64,000 nucleotides of DNA from SHVO01 sp964576515. Lineage in GTDB: Bacteria > Pseudomonadota > Alphaproteobacteria > Rhodospirillales > Rhodospirillaceae. Location: assembly GCA_964576515.1 (NCBI GenBank), contig CAZNUW010000005.1, forward strand, positions 200,833 to 264,832. The letters run 5' to 3'. Below are positions 17,087 through 25,691 of the stretch, in pieces. Numbering within the stretch: the first letter of the stretch is position 1; each line of letters starts with the position of its first letter. The notes beneath the pieces are model-generated. The model was given only the letters and a program-made list of their open reading frames with translations, searched no databases and was not told where the DNA came from. A program made the translations under genes and the position numbers.

Positions 17087-18310
17087 TCAAAAGATATGCG
17101 GCACGAACCGGCTGCGGTTGCTGGTGACCAGGGCGGTATCCTCGCGCACGCCGATGCCCCGGCTGCGGCCCGCGATTACCCAACTGCCGATGACGGCATG
17201 ATGGGTCTGGCCGGCGGAATCCACGGCCGCCGCGCGCGGCGCCAGCGCCTGATAGACATACCCTTCCTGTCCGTACTGGCCGGGCATGGTCGCGAGGGGC
17301 GCGCCTACGACGGCTCCTTTTTCGCCGAGAGTGGCGATAGAGATGTTGGCCCCTTCCCGGCCGAGAAGCGGTTTGGCGACGACGGTCGTGCCCGGCGCAA
17401 AAGCGGCGCGGTCCATAAAGGCCGGCAACAGGTTGGGATGATCGGGATACATCTCCCACAACACGGCGAGGATCGCTTTATTGGCGAGCACCATCTTCCA
17501 GGCGGGCTCGATCACGGTCATCTCGCCCGCGGACACCTTGCGCGCGAGATCGGCGCCGAACTGATCGGCGAGAAGCCAATCCCACGGCACCAATTTAAAC
17601 AGGGCGCGGATCGGATTGTCGTCGAGGTCGATGAAATCACCTGAGTCGCGTATGTCGGGCGAGACCGACCAGCCGATATCGGCCGCAGCAACCGCTTTCA
17701 CCGGAAGTCCCGCCTCGAGCGCGGTATCCATCATATACCGCACGGTGCCTTCATCCTCGGCATGCGGGGCGAGACTGGTGAAATGGACATGCGCGACATC
17801 GGCGTGGGCGCGTTTGATGTCCGCCCAGGCCTCCACCAACCCTTCGTGGATCGAATTGAACTGGTCGGCGTCCGGAAAGCGTTCCTGCGACCACGCCCAT
17901 TGCACGACGGCGGCCTCGTAAAGGCCGGTCGGCGTATCGGCGTTGTATTCGAGCATCTTCGGCGGTTCCGTCCCGCCGTAGGCAAAATCGAAGCGGCCGT
18001 AGAGCGACGGGAGATCGCCGCGCACGCGCCAGGAGTCCTCGATCAGTGCGATGGCGCGGGCGTCGAACCCGAAGTGCGGCAGCAGCTTTCCCGCGATCAC
18101 ACGCTCGGCCGCGGCCAGGCACATCGTGTGCAGCTCTTCGGTGGCGGCTTCGAGGGCGTCGATCTCCTCAGCCGTGAATTTCCAGTAGGCGCTTTCGTCC
18201 CAGTAGCGGCCGACCGGATCGTCGGCGCTGGGCGCGGAGTGCCAGTCGAATCCCAAGGCCTCGGCTTTCGCCGCCCAATCGGGACGGGGCGCGATCTCGA
18301 TCCGCTGCAA
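17087..18310 (-). CDS. yjfC: Glutathionylspermidine-synthase-like ATP-grasp protein (YjfC/YgiC type)
   Basis: This encodes 407 aa of the GSP_synth ATP-grasp family (PF03738). The E. coli relatives YgiC and YjfC are not proven to make glutathionylspermidine; amide-bond formation is inferred from the fold. Seen: RPDWAAKAEALGFDWH and YWDESAYWKFTAEEIDALE at the N-terminus align with YgiC; DFAYGG...PKMLEYNADTPTG, VVAKPLLGREGANI (ATP-grasp) and GSWVIAGRSRGIGVRED follow. The start is TTG at 18310, 4 nt after the stop of the DUF1190 gene, and is supported by the family-like first residues and lack of a nearby ATG. It is the last gene of a yjfL-yjfM-yjfC-like operon. Confidence 0.9.
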   Translation of the reverse strand: MQRIEIAPRPDWAAKAEALGFDWHSAPSADDPVGRYWDESAYWKFTAEEIDALEAATEELHTMCLAAAERVIAGKLLPHFGFDARAIALIEDSWRVRGDLPSLYGRFDFAYGGTEPPKMLEYNADTPTGLYEAAVVQWAWSQERFPDADQFNSIHEGLVEAWADIKRAHADVAHVHFTSLAPHAEDEGTVRYMMDTALEAGLPVKAVAAADIGWSVSPDIRDSGDFIDLDDNPIRALFKLVPWDWLLADQFGADLARKVSAGEMTVIEPAWKMVLANKAILAVLWEMYPDHPNLLPAFMDRAAFAPGTTVVAKPLLGREGANISIATLGEKGAVVGAPLATMPGQYGQEGYVYQALAPRAAAVDSAGQTHHAVIGSWVIAGRSRGIGVREDTALVTSNRSRFVPHIF

Positions 18311-18314
18311 GGTG

Positions 18315-18866
18315 TTATGAACCGCCGCTGAAAGCGCGCGCGCTGCCGCCGAAACCGCCGCGCGTGGTGACGCGGGTGGCTATGCCCTGCGGACCCAGCG
18401 ACGTGGCGCCAGGCGCGAGGCGGCCCACCGGCGCGCCGCCGGCGTGAAGGTAACCCGCGCGGTCGCTGTAAACCGGGCGCGCGGTTGCGGGCGTATTCGG
18501 ACGGCCGGCCGCACCGGGCTGCGGCTGCATACCGCCGCCGCCAAGCATCCGGCCCATCATGTAGCCCATCATCATGGGCATGAAGAAACCGCCGCCGCTG
18601 GAACCGTCGGCGGTTTTCACTTCGGCCTGTTCGCATTGTTGGAAGCCCGCCGCTTCGCATTCGGCCTGGGACGCGAATTTCGGCGCCTGCTGAAGATGTT
18701 CAGCCTGCGCCGCCTCGAACGCGGTGTTGCAGATTCCGGCGTCCATGTCCTTGGAACACGTCGAAGGATCTGAATAGAGCACAGCGTCGGTCGTTCCGCT
18801 GTTCTGATCGCATGCGGACAGTGTCGCTGCAGCGAGCAGGAAGGTCACATAACGAGATTTGCGCAT
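18315..18866 (-). CDS. yjfM: DUF1190 lipoprotein (YgiB/YjfM type)
   Basis: This encodes 183 aa: a lipoprotein signal with lipobox LSAC (Cys near residue 19), then the DUF1190 pattern AVLYSDPSTCSKDMDAGICNTAF and SQAECEAAGFQQC with paired cysteines, a Gly/Met-rich centre (FMPMMMGYMMGRMLGGGG), and a Ser/Gly-rich tail. E. coli YgiB and YjfM have this layout and lie next to the ATP-grasp gene, as here. AAAGGAC lies 7 nt before the ATG at 18866. Function is unknown in any organism I know of; the operon partners suggest an envelope role. Confidence 0.9.
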   Translation of the reverse strand: MRKSRYVTFLLAAATLSACDQNSGTTDAVLYSDPSTCSKDMDAGICNTAFEAAQAEHLQQAPKFASQAECEAAGFQQCEQAEVKTADGSSGGGFFMPMMMGYMMGRMLGGGGMQPQPGAAGRPNTPATARPVYSDRAGYLHAGGAPVGRLAPGATSLGPQGIATRVTTRGGFGGSARAFSGGS

Positions 18867-18892
18867 TTTAATGTCCTTTCCAGACGCGGCCG

Positions 18893-19285
18893 TCAGGTGC
18901 TGAGCGCGCCGGCATTCAAGATGCCCATCGCGATGGAAAAAGCGCCGAGCACAATCCCGTAGCCGACGTTGTCGTCCTCGATGCCCTTGCGAAATTTGGG
19001 AATCATCAGCGAAACAATGAGAAACGCCGCCAACTGGCTGAGAAGCCCGATGCTGCCCCAGACGGCCAGTTCGACAACGGCGAACGTGCCCGACGCCGTA
19101 CTGAAGAGCACGATCGCCATGCCGATCGCGGTGCCACCGAGGCTGCACGCCGCGGCGCGGTTGCCTTGACGGATCAAGGAAATCTCGTGGTAAGGCGTGA
19201 GCATGACGTAGATCGCCAATGCCAACGCGAGCAGACCGAGCGTTGTCCCGAGGAAGGCGAAGTAAAGTGGCAGCGCCGCGAGCAT
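18893..19285 (-). CDS. yjfL: DUF350 membrane protein (YjfL type)
   Basis: This encodes 130 aa, almost entirely hydrophobic, with four predicted membrane segments in two similar halves (LYFAFLGTTLGLLALALAIYV, IGMAIVLFSTASG, AVWGSIGLLSQLAAFLIVSL, GIVLGAFSIAMGILNAGAL), which is the DUF350 pattern. TPYHEISLIRQGNRAAACSLGG in the loop is the usual conserved patch. The ATG at 19285 was chosen because GGAG precedes it by 5 nt; a longer start at 19333 lacks a site. First gene of the three-gene operon, 26 nt before the DUF1190 gene. Confidence 0.88.
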   Translation of the reverse strand: MLAALPLYFAFLGTTLGLLALALAIYVMLTPYHEISLIRQGNRAAACSLGGTAIGMAIVLFSTASGTFAVVELAVWGSIGLLSQLAAFLIVSLMIPKFRKGIEDDNVGYGIVLGAFSIAMGILNAGALST

Positions 19286-19390
19286 GACGTCTCCAATGAC
19301 GATAAGGCCCGCGCAAAATAACCGATCCGCCAAAGAAACGGGAAACTGATTGAGGTCCGCCGCCGGTTACAAACGCCGCCGCGTTACAAA

Positions 19391-19421
19391 GAAAGAGGCC
19401 GGGACTTCCGTCCCGGCCTTC
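19391..19421 (-). terminator. Terminator of TBDR D (possibly bidirectional)
   Basis: A 9-10 bp perfect stem (AGGCCGGGAC/GTCCCGGCCT) with a GGAA tetraloop on the minus strand is followed by CTTTCTTTG. It lies 26 nt after the stop at 19446. The plus-strand side also has TTCTTTGT. Confidence 0.85.
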
Positions 19422-19445
19422 TTTGTCCCGGTGATGGGACAAGCT

Positions 19446-22340
19446 TTACATCTCGAAGCGCACGCCCGCGCGGAATGTCCGGCCGTCGTCGCCGTTGATG
19501 TTCTGGTAGAGACCAGCCCCGACGGTGCCGTAACGCACCGGCAGGAGATCGTTGAACACATTGTCGACAATCAGGAAGGTCGAGAGCCCGTTGTCGAACT
19601 TGTAGTTCAGGCTGATGTCGAACTTCCGGTCGGCGTCGATATGGTTCGTGCTGAGCGTGGGCGCCGTGGTCGTGGAGACCGGGCAACCCGTCGTGCAGAC
19701 GACCGCCGTGCGACTGTACACCGTGGCGCCGACACCACGCATGGTGATCGTGCCCGAGAACGGCTCGTTGGTGTAGGTCAGCGAGACGATATAACGGAAG
19801 TCCTCGGTCGAGAGCGGCGGTGTGGTCTGCACGTTGCCGCCCACGCCCGCGCCTTCCTGCCGCACGCCGTTCTGGTCCGTGCTGTTGAGGCGCAGCACCT
19901 TCGTCGCCATGCCGCGCAGTTGCAGATTTCCGTTCCACTCGGGATCGACAACCGCGAGCGGGAAGTTATAGCTGGCTTCAAAATCGATGCCGCGGGCCTG
20001 CTGCGCGATCAGGTTGCGCGGGCGGTTGTTGATGCGCGTCACCAGCCCTGTCGGAGAGCCGCCTTCACGAACGACGTAGCCGCACAGGTCGGCTTCGCCG
20101 GCAAAACACCGATTGATGATTTCCTGGGTGCTGAGCGTCGCCAAAGCGCCATCGATATCGATGTTGTAGTAGTCGACGGACGCCCCGAAGCCCGGAAGGA
20201 AAGTGGGCTGCAGCACGACGCCGACGCCGGTCGTGTCGGCCTTCTCGGGCAACAGCGCGGGGTTGCCCTGCGTGACCGAAACGATCGTGTAGGCTTCGTT
20301 GTTGCGGAAGCGATCCGTGATGTTCCCGGTGCCGGAAGCGCCGCCCGAGAACAGGTCGCCGATGTTCGGCGCGCGGATGTCGCGCGACCGCGTGGCGCGG
20401 AACGTCAGATCGTCGACGGGGCTATAGGTCGCGCCCACCTTCCACGTCGTGACATAGCCCGACTGGCTATAGTCCGTGGCGCGGACGGCGGCGTTGAGGT
20501 CGAGCGAGCGGGCCCACGACTCGTCGCGCGCCAACGGCACCACGGTTTCAAAGGCGCCTTCCGTCACGGTGTATGAGCCCGCCGTGCCCTTGTAGTTGCC
20601 GGCGAAGAACACGCCCGCTTCGTCGAAGGAACTGGCGAAGCCGGTTGCGGACTCCTTGCGGTGTTCCACGCTCAGCGCCACCGAGACCGGACCGGCCCAG
20701 GTGTCGAGCGGTTCGCCGGTGACCTGACCGGCGAAGGTATTCAAGGCCATCTTCGTGAAGAGATAGCCGTTGAAGTTGGAATACGGATAAGCGCCCGGTT
20801 CACTGCTGTTCACGCCGATACCCATCACATTGATGGGAACGCACCCGTTGTTCGGATTGGTGAGCGACGAACGGCAGACGATGCGGCCGTTGGTGTCGTA
20901 CACGGCATCCGTGGCTTCGAGATAGCGCGCGATGTGATAGTTGTTGGTCGAGCGCGCCGAGATATGCGTGGTCGAGCGGGAGACCGACGCTTCCCAGGCC
21001 CAGGTCGTGTCCATCGCGTCGAAGGCCCCTTCGAAGCCCGCCATATAGCGGCGGAAGTGACGCGTGTTCTCCGCGCCCATGCCGATGAAGTCGCCGTTCC
21101 AGGTGCCGAGCGAGAAATTCGTCAGCCCCAGAGCCGTCATGCGCGTGCGTACCGAGTCCGGGATGAAGGCGTTGTCGTTGCGGATCGTGATGTTGCCGAG
21201 GCGGAAGTAATTGACGCCCTGCTCGTTGTCCGTGAGGGCGTGCGCCCACTGGGCTTCGGCGAAAGCGGTGACGCTGTCGGAGAGATCGTAGCTGGCGCGC
21301 GTGAACACGGCCGAGCGCTGCATCTCGAGGTTCAACGGGAGCTGACCGTTCAGCCGTGAATGCCGCCAATCGCCGCCTTGCATATACGGCGCGCCGATGA
21401 TGTTGCCGTAGTTGAACTGGGACGGACGGCCGCCTTCGAGGAAGTAGGTCCCCTTCAAGGGGCCCGCGGTGATGATGCCGCCCGGCGTCGCCGTGGCGAG
21501 ACCGACATTATTCAACGCGAGATACTGCGGAACGCCCGTCGACTGACCGGCGCCCGTGCCGTAAGCCGGGTTCGGGACCCAGTTCCACGCGTCGTCGGTG
21601 ATGTTGTCGCGGTAGTAGGCATGATCGATCGGCGCCGCATAAGAGTGTTCGCCGCTGACGAGGAAATGGCCGCGGCCGCCGGCGAACGGCGTTCCGGCCG
21701 TGACGTCGACCTTATAGGTCTCGGCGTCGCCGTATGTGGTGATGCCGCCCTGCACCGCGCCTTTGATGCCGGTGAAATCACGGTCGAGCACGAAGTTGAC
21801 GACGCCCGCGAGCGCGTCGGAACCGTACACCGCCGAAGCGCCGCCGGTCACAACGTCGACCCGCTCGATCAACGAGTTCGGGATCGTGTTCAAGTCGACC
21901 GCCGCGCCCACCAGCGCGCCGCCGATGCCGCCCAGGTTCGAGCCGACGACGCGTTTACCGTCGAGCAGAACGAGGGTGCGCGAGGCGCCGAGGTTGCGCA
22001 GATTCGCGAGGTTGATGCCGGCGGTGCCGCCGCCGACGGTGTTGGAGGACCGTTGACCGACGAGGTTGCCTTGCAACGCTGGCAAGCGGTTCATCGCGTC
22101 GGCGACGTTGGGCAGACCCATATTGGCGAGTTCATCGGAGCCGAGAACGGAGACGGGCGTCGGCGCTTCATAGCCTTCGCGCACGATGCGCGACCCGGTC
22201 ACGACGATTTCATCAACGGCCGCGCCGGCCTCCTGGGCCATGGCCTGCGGCGTTAGGAAAAGCGGAAGTCCGGCCAGGGCCGTGGTCACAGTCAAAGCAT
22301 GAAAATGCCGCGCGCGTGCGCGGCCACGAAGGCGAATCAT
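19446..22340 (-). CDS. TonB-dependent receptor D
   Basis: This encodes 964 aa of an outer-membrane TonB-dependent receptor in a second subgroup shared with receptor E. Seen: signal peptide ending near PQAMAQEAG, plug from EIVVTGSR, GGASAVYGSDALAGVVNF, IVCRSSLTNPNNGCVPIN, and a late C-x3-C (VVCTTGC) with terminal VRFEM. Compared with receptors A-C it has an extra glycine-rich segment in the plug (VGGGTAGINLANLRNLG) and a longer early barrel loop with YFLEGGRPSQFNYG. GGGGAGGAACC directly precedes the ATG. Own terminator 26 nt downstream. Ligand unknown. Confidence 0.95.
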   Translation of the reverse strand: MIRLRGRARARHFHALTVTTALAGLPLFLTPQAMAQEAGAAVDEIVVTGSRIVREGYEAPTPVSVLGSDELANMGLPNVADAMNRLPALQGNLVGQRSSNTVGGGTAGINLANLRNLGASRTLVLLDGKRVVGSNLGGIGGALVGAAVDLNTIPNSLIERVDVVTGGASAVYGSDALAGVVNFVLDRDFTGIKGAVQGGITTYGDAETYKVDVTAGTPFAGGRGHFLVSGEHSYAAPIDHAYYRDNITDDAWNWVPNPAYGTGAGQSTGVPQYLALNNVGLATATPGGIITAGPLKGTYFLEGGRPSQFNYGNIIGAPYMQGGDWRHSRLNGQLPLNLEMQRSAVFTRASYDLSDSVTAFAEAQWAHALTDNEQGVNYFRLGNITIRNDNAFIPDSVRTRMTALGLTNFSLGTWNGDFIGMGAENTRHFRRYMAGFEGAFDAMDTTWAWEASVSRSTTHISARSTNNYHIARYLEATDAVYDTNGRIVCRSSLTNPNNGCVPINVMGIGVNSSEPGAYPYSNFNGYLFTKMALNTFAGQVTGEPLDTWAGPVSVALSVEHRKESATGFASSFDEAGVFFAGNYKGTAGSYTVTEGAFETVVPLARDESWARSLDLNAAVRATDYSQSGYVTTWKVGATYSPVDDLTFRATRSRDIRAPNIGDLFSGGASGTGNITDRFRNNEAYTIVSVTQGNPALLPEKADTTGVGVVLQPTFLPGFGASVDYYNIDIDGALATLSTQEIINRCFAGEADLCGYVVREGGSPTGLVTRINNRPRNLIAQQARGIDFEASYNFPLAVVDPEWNGNLQLRGMATKVLRLNSTDQNGVRQEGAGVGGNVQTTPPLSTEDFRYIVSLTYTNEPFSGTITMRGVGATVYSRTAVVCTTGCPVSTTTAPTLSTNHIDADRKFDISLNYKFDNGLSTFLIVDNVFNDLLPVRYGTVGAGLYQNINGDDGRTFRAGVRFEM

Positions 22341-22523
22341 GGTTCCTCCCCAAGATGTTAGGCGGCATCCCGCGCCGCATTACAACTAGAATGAGTTGAT
22401 TTTGCAGGGGAAGGAAAGGTGGTTTCTGCCCGGAACCATCGAGTTTTACTGAATTGTTGTTCCGGCGCAACACAACCCTTACGTCGCCCGCGCAAGGGTT
22501 GGATCGATAGGATGTTTATTCAA

Positions 22524-22560
22524 CAAAAGAGGCCGGAGCTGACGCTCCGGCCTCCCTTTT
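22524..22560 (-). terminator. Terminator of TBDR E (bidirectional form)
   Basis: An 11-bp perfect stem (GAGGCCGGAGC with GCTCCGGCCTC) has a four-base loop. On the minus strand it is followed by TTTTGTTG, and on the plus strand by CCCTTTT. It ends the receptor E transcript 32 nt after its stop. Confidence 0.87.
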
Positions 22561-22582
22561 ATCGAGATATACGATACGAAGC

Positions 22583-25492
22583 TTACATCGCGAAGCGCAC
22601 GCCCAGACGGAACATGCGGCCTTCGTCGGCATTCGTGTTCTCGTAATAACCGTTGCTGATCTGGCCGTAACGCAATGCCAGCGGTTCGTTGAAGAGATTG
22701 TCCACGACGAAGTACGGCGTGATCATCCCATCCATCAGCTTGTAGTTCAGGCTCAGGTCGAACTGCTTACGGCCCGGGACGTGGTTCATGCTGAGGGTCG
22801 GCGCATTCGCCGTCGACACCGGACAGCCCGAATTACAGACGACGGCACTGCGGTGATAGACACCTGAGCCCTCGCCGCGCATCGTGAGCGTGCCGTTGAA
22901 CGTGTCGGTCACGTATCCGATCGAGACCATGTACTTGAAATCGCCGGTCGTGAGCGGCGCACCGGTGGACACGTTGCCGAGAACACCGGCGCCTTGCTGC
23001 AACACGCCGTCGAGGTCGACGCTGTCCAAGCGCAGAACCTTGGTGGCAAGACCGCGGATCTGAACGTTGCCCTCCCAATCCTCGTTGATCGTCGCGAGCG
23101 GCATATTGTAGCTGGCCTCGAAGTCGATGCCGCGCGCCTGCTGTACCACGAGGTTGCGGGAGAGGTTGTTGACCTGGGTGATCAGCCCGTACTGTTGACC
23201 CGCCGCCGGCGCGCCGCGAATGATCAACCCGCAAAGACTGGCGTCGCCCTCAAAGCAGCGATCCATGATGCGTTGCGAACCGAGCTGCGCCAGCGCGCCC
23301 TTGATGTTGATGTTGTAGTAGTCGACCGACGCGCCGAACCCGGGCAGGAACGTCGGCTGGAACACTGCGCCAAAGCCCGTTGTATCGGCCTTCTCAGGCA
23401 AGAGCGACGGGTTGCCGGCGGTGTTGGTGAGGATCGGGTACGTCTCGTTGCGGAACCGATCGATGATCGTGCCGGTGCCGGTGGTGCCGCCCGAGAACAA
23501 ATCGCCGATGTTCGGGGCGCGAATGTCGCGCGAGCGCGTGATGCGGAAGGTGATGTCGTCGATCGGGTTGTAGGTCGCGCCCACCTTCCAGGTGGTGACA
23601 TAGCCGGAGGCGCTGTAGTCGGTCGCCCGCACGGCGGCGTTCAGGTCAAACGAGCGCGCCCAGCTTTCATCGCGGGCGAGCGGTACGACGGTTTCAAACG
23701 CCGCTTCTTTCACCGAGTATGCCCCGATGGTCGGCTGGTAGTTGCCCGCGAAGAAACTGCGTTGCAGATCCAGCGCGCTTGCAAAGCCGGTGGCGGCTTC
23801 CTTGCGATACTCGGCGTTGAGCGCCACAGAGACCGGTCCTGCCCACAGCTCGAACGGCTCGCCGGTGATCGTGCCGGCGAAAGTGTTCAGAGACATCCGG
23901 GTAAAGAGGTAACCATTGGTGATGGAATAGGGATAAGCGCCGACTTCCGAGGAATTCACCCCGAGGCCCATCACGTTGATCGGCTTACAGGGATGGTTCG
24001 GATTCCCGAGCGCTACACGGCAGACCACCCGCCCCGAAGCGGGATCCAAAACCGCATCGACCGCTTCATTCCATCGCGGTACGACGGGGTTCTTGGTCGA
24101 GCGCGCGGAAATGTGGGTTGTGCTGCGCGACGCGGACACTTCCCAATTCCAGGTCGTTTCCGCAGCGTCGAACGCGCCCTCGAATCCCGCCATATAGCGG
24201 CGGAAAACGCGCCGGTTCAACGCGCCCATGTCGACGAAATCGCCGTTCCACGTGCCAAGCGAGAAGCTCGTCAGCCCCAATGCCGTCATCTGTGCGCGCA
24301 CGCTATCCGGGATAAACGCATTGTCGTTGCGGATCGTCACGTTGCCGAAACGGAAATACGGAACGCCGTGGTAGTTCTCGGATTTCGTGTGCGACCACTG
24401 CATCTCGCCGAAAGCGGACACATTGTCGGACAGATCGTAGCTCACACGCGTGAAGATGGTTTCGCGCATCATCATGATGTTCAGCGGAAGCTGGCCGTTC
24501 AGGCGCGAGAACTTCCAATCGCCGCCCGACATATATTGCGAGCTGATGACCGGGCCGTAGTTGAACTGCGCGGGCCGTCCGCCTTCCAGAAAGTAAGTTC
24601 CCTTCAACGGGCCGGAGGTGATGATGCCGCCGGGCGCTGCGGTCGCGAGACCGACTTGATCGAGCGCGATGTACTGCGGAACGCCGGTGCTTTGCCCCGC
24701 GCCGGTGCCGTAGGCCGGGTTTTGCACCCAGTTATAAGTGTTGTCTTGGACGTTCTGCCGATAGTACGCGTGATGGATCGGGGCGTTATAGGCGTGCTCG
24801 CCGCTGATCAGGAAGTGGCCGCGACCGCCGGCGAACGGCGTGCCGGCAGTGAGGTCGATCTTATAGTTCTCGCCATCGCCATAGGTGGTGATGCCGCCCT
24901 GCAACGAACCTTTGATGCCGGTGTAGTCCTTGTCGAGAACGAAGTTGAGGACGCCGGCCAGGGCGTCGGAGCCGTAAACGGCCGAGGCGCCGCCGGTGAC
25001 AACGTCGACGCGCTCGATCAAGCCGTTCGGCATGGTGTTCAAGTCGACGGCGCCGCCGATGAGGTTACCGCCGAGGCCGCCGAGGTTCGAGCCCACCACG
25101 CGCTTGCCGTCCAGCAGAACGAGCGTGCGCGCCTGACCGAGCGCGCGCAAGTTGGCGAGGTTGATGCCCGCGGTGCCGCCGCCGATGGTGGACACGGTGC
25201 GCTGGCCGACGGTATTGCCTTGCAGCGCAGGCAGCCGCGCGACGGCGTCGGCGACGTTCGGCAGCCCCATGTTGCTGAGTTCCTCGGACCCCAGCACAGA
25301 CACCGGCGTCGGCGCCTCGTAACCTTCGCGCACGATGCGCGAGCCGGTGACGACGATCTCGTCGACCGCGGCAGGCGCTTGTGTTTGCGCAAAGGCCTGC
25401 GGCGCCATGACGAGCGGAATGGCGGTAAGCGCGGTGGTGACGGACAATGTGCTGATGTACCGCACGAGTGTGCGACGGGTTTCGATGGTCAT
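22583..25492 (-). CDS. TonB-dependent receptor E
   Basis: This encodes 969 aa of an outer-membrane TonB-dependent receptor paired with receptor D (shared plug insert VSTIGGGTAGINLANLRALG). Seen: signal peptide ending near APQAFAQTQ, plug from EIVVTGSR, GGASAVYGSDALAGVLNF, VVCRVALGNPNHPCKPIN (the usual CRS.L..P..GCVP motif, changed here), a late C-x3-C (VVCNSGC) and terminal VRFAM. GGGGGAAC directly precedes the ATG. The gene lies downstream of the DUF1552 gene, which has its own start region. Substrate unknown. Confidence 0.95.
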   Translation of the reverse strand: MTIETRRTLVRYISTLSVTTALTAIPLVMAPQAFAQTQAPAAVDEIVVTGSRIVREGYEAPTPVSVLGSEELSNMGLPNVADAVARLPALQGNTVGQRTVSTIGGGTAGINLANLRALGQARTLVLLDGKRVVGSNLGGLGGNLIGGAVDLNTMPNGLIERVDVVTGGASAVYGSDALAGVLNFVLDKDYTGIKGSLQGGITTYGDGENYKIDLTAGTPFAGGRGHFLISGEHAYNAPIHHAYYRQNVQDNTYNWVQNPAYGTGAGQSTGVPQYIALDQVGLATAAPGGIITSGPLKGTYFLEGGRPAQFNYGPVISSQYMSGGDWKFSRLNGQLPLNIMMMRETIFTRVSYDLSDNVSAFGEMQWSHTKSENYHGVPYFRFGNVTIRNDNAFIPDSVRAQMTALGLTSFSLGTWNGDFVDMGALNRRVFRRYMAGFEGAFDAAETTWNWEVSASRSTTHISARSTKNPVVPRWNEAVDAVLDPASGRVVCRVALGNPNHPCKPINVMGLGVNSSEVGAYPYSITNGYLFTRMSLNTFAGTITGEPFELWAGPVSVALNAEYRKEAATGFASALDLQRSFFAGNYQPTIGAYSVKEAAFETVVPLARDESWARSFDLNAAVRATDYSASGYVTTWKVGATYNPIDDITFRITRSRDIRAPNIGDLFSGGTTGTGTIIDRFRNETYPILTNTAGNPSLLPEKADTTGFGAVFQPTFLPGFGASVDYYNINIKGALAQLGSQRIMDRCFEGDASLCGLIIRGAPAAGQQYGLITQVNNLSRNLVVQQARGIDFEASYNMPLATINEDWEGNVQIRGLATKVLRLDSVDLDGVLQQGAGVLGNVSTGAPLTTGDFKYMVSIGYVTDTFNGTLTMRGEGSGVYHRSAVVCNSGCPVSTANAPTLSMNHVPGRKQFDLSLNYKLMDGMITPYFVVDNLFNEPLALRYGQISNGYYENTNADEGRMFRLGVRFAM

Positions 25493-25626
25493 GTTCCCCC
25501 CTGAACCGTTCGAAAAAAAACACTGCTGATGATGGGCCGCGACGGCGGGGACTCCCTCCCAGGATAGATCCGCGCCGCTTTAGATAAGGTCGTGTTTAGT
25601 CGATCTCATTCTCCGAAGATGGCGAC

Positions 25627-25654
25627 GGGGTCTGCGCCATGAAGCACAGACCCC
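25627..25654 (-). terminator. GC hairpin after the DUF1552 gene
   Basis: An 8-bp perfect stem (GGGGTCTG at 25627-25634 with CAGACCCC at 25647-25654) closes a 12-nt loop, 38 nt after the DUF1552 stop. There is no T-run, so it may be only a weak or factor-dependent terminator. Confidence 0.4.
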
Positions 25655-25691
25655 GCGCATTGTTGACGCGGCTGTTCCGCGAACATCTGCG

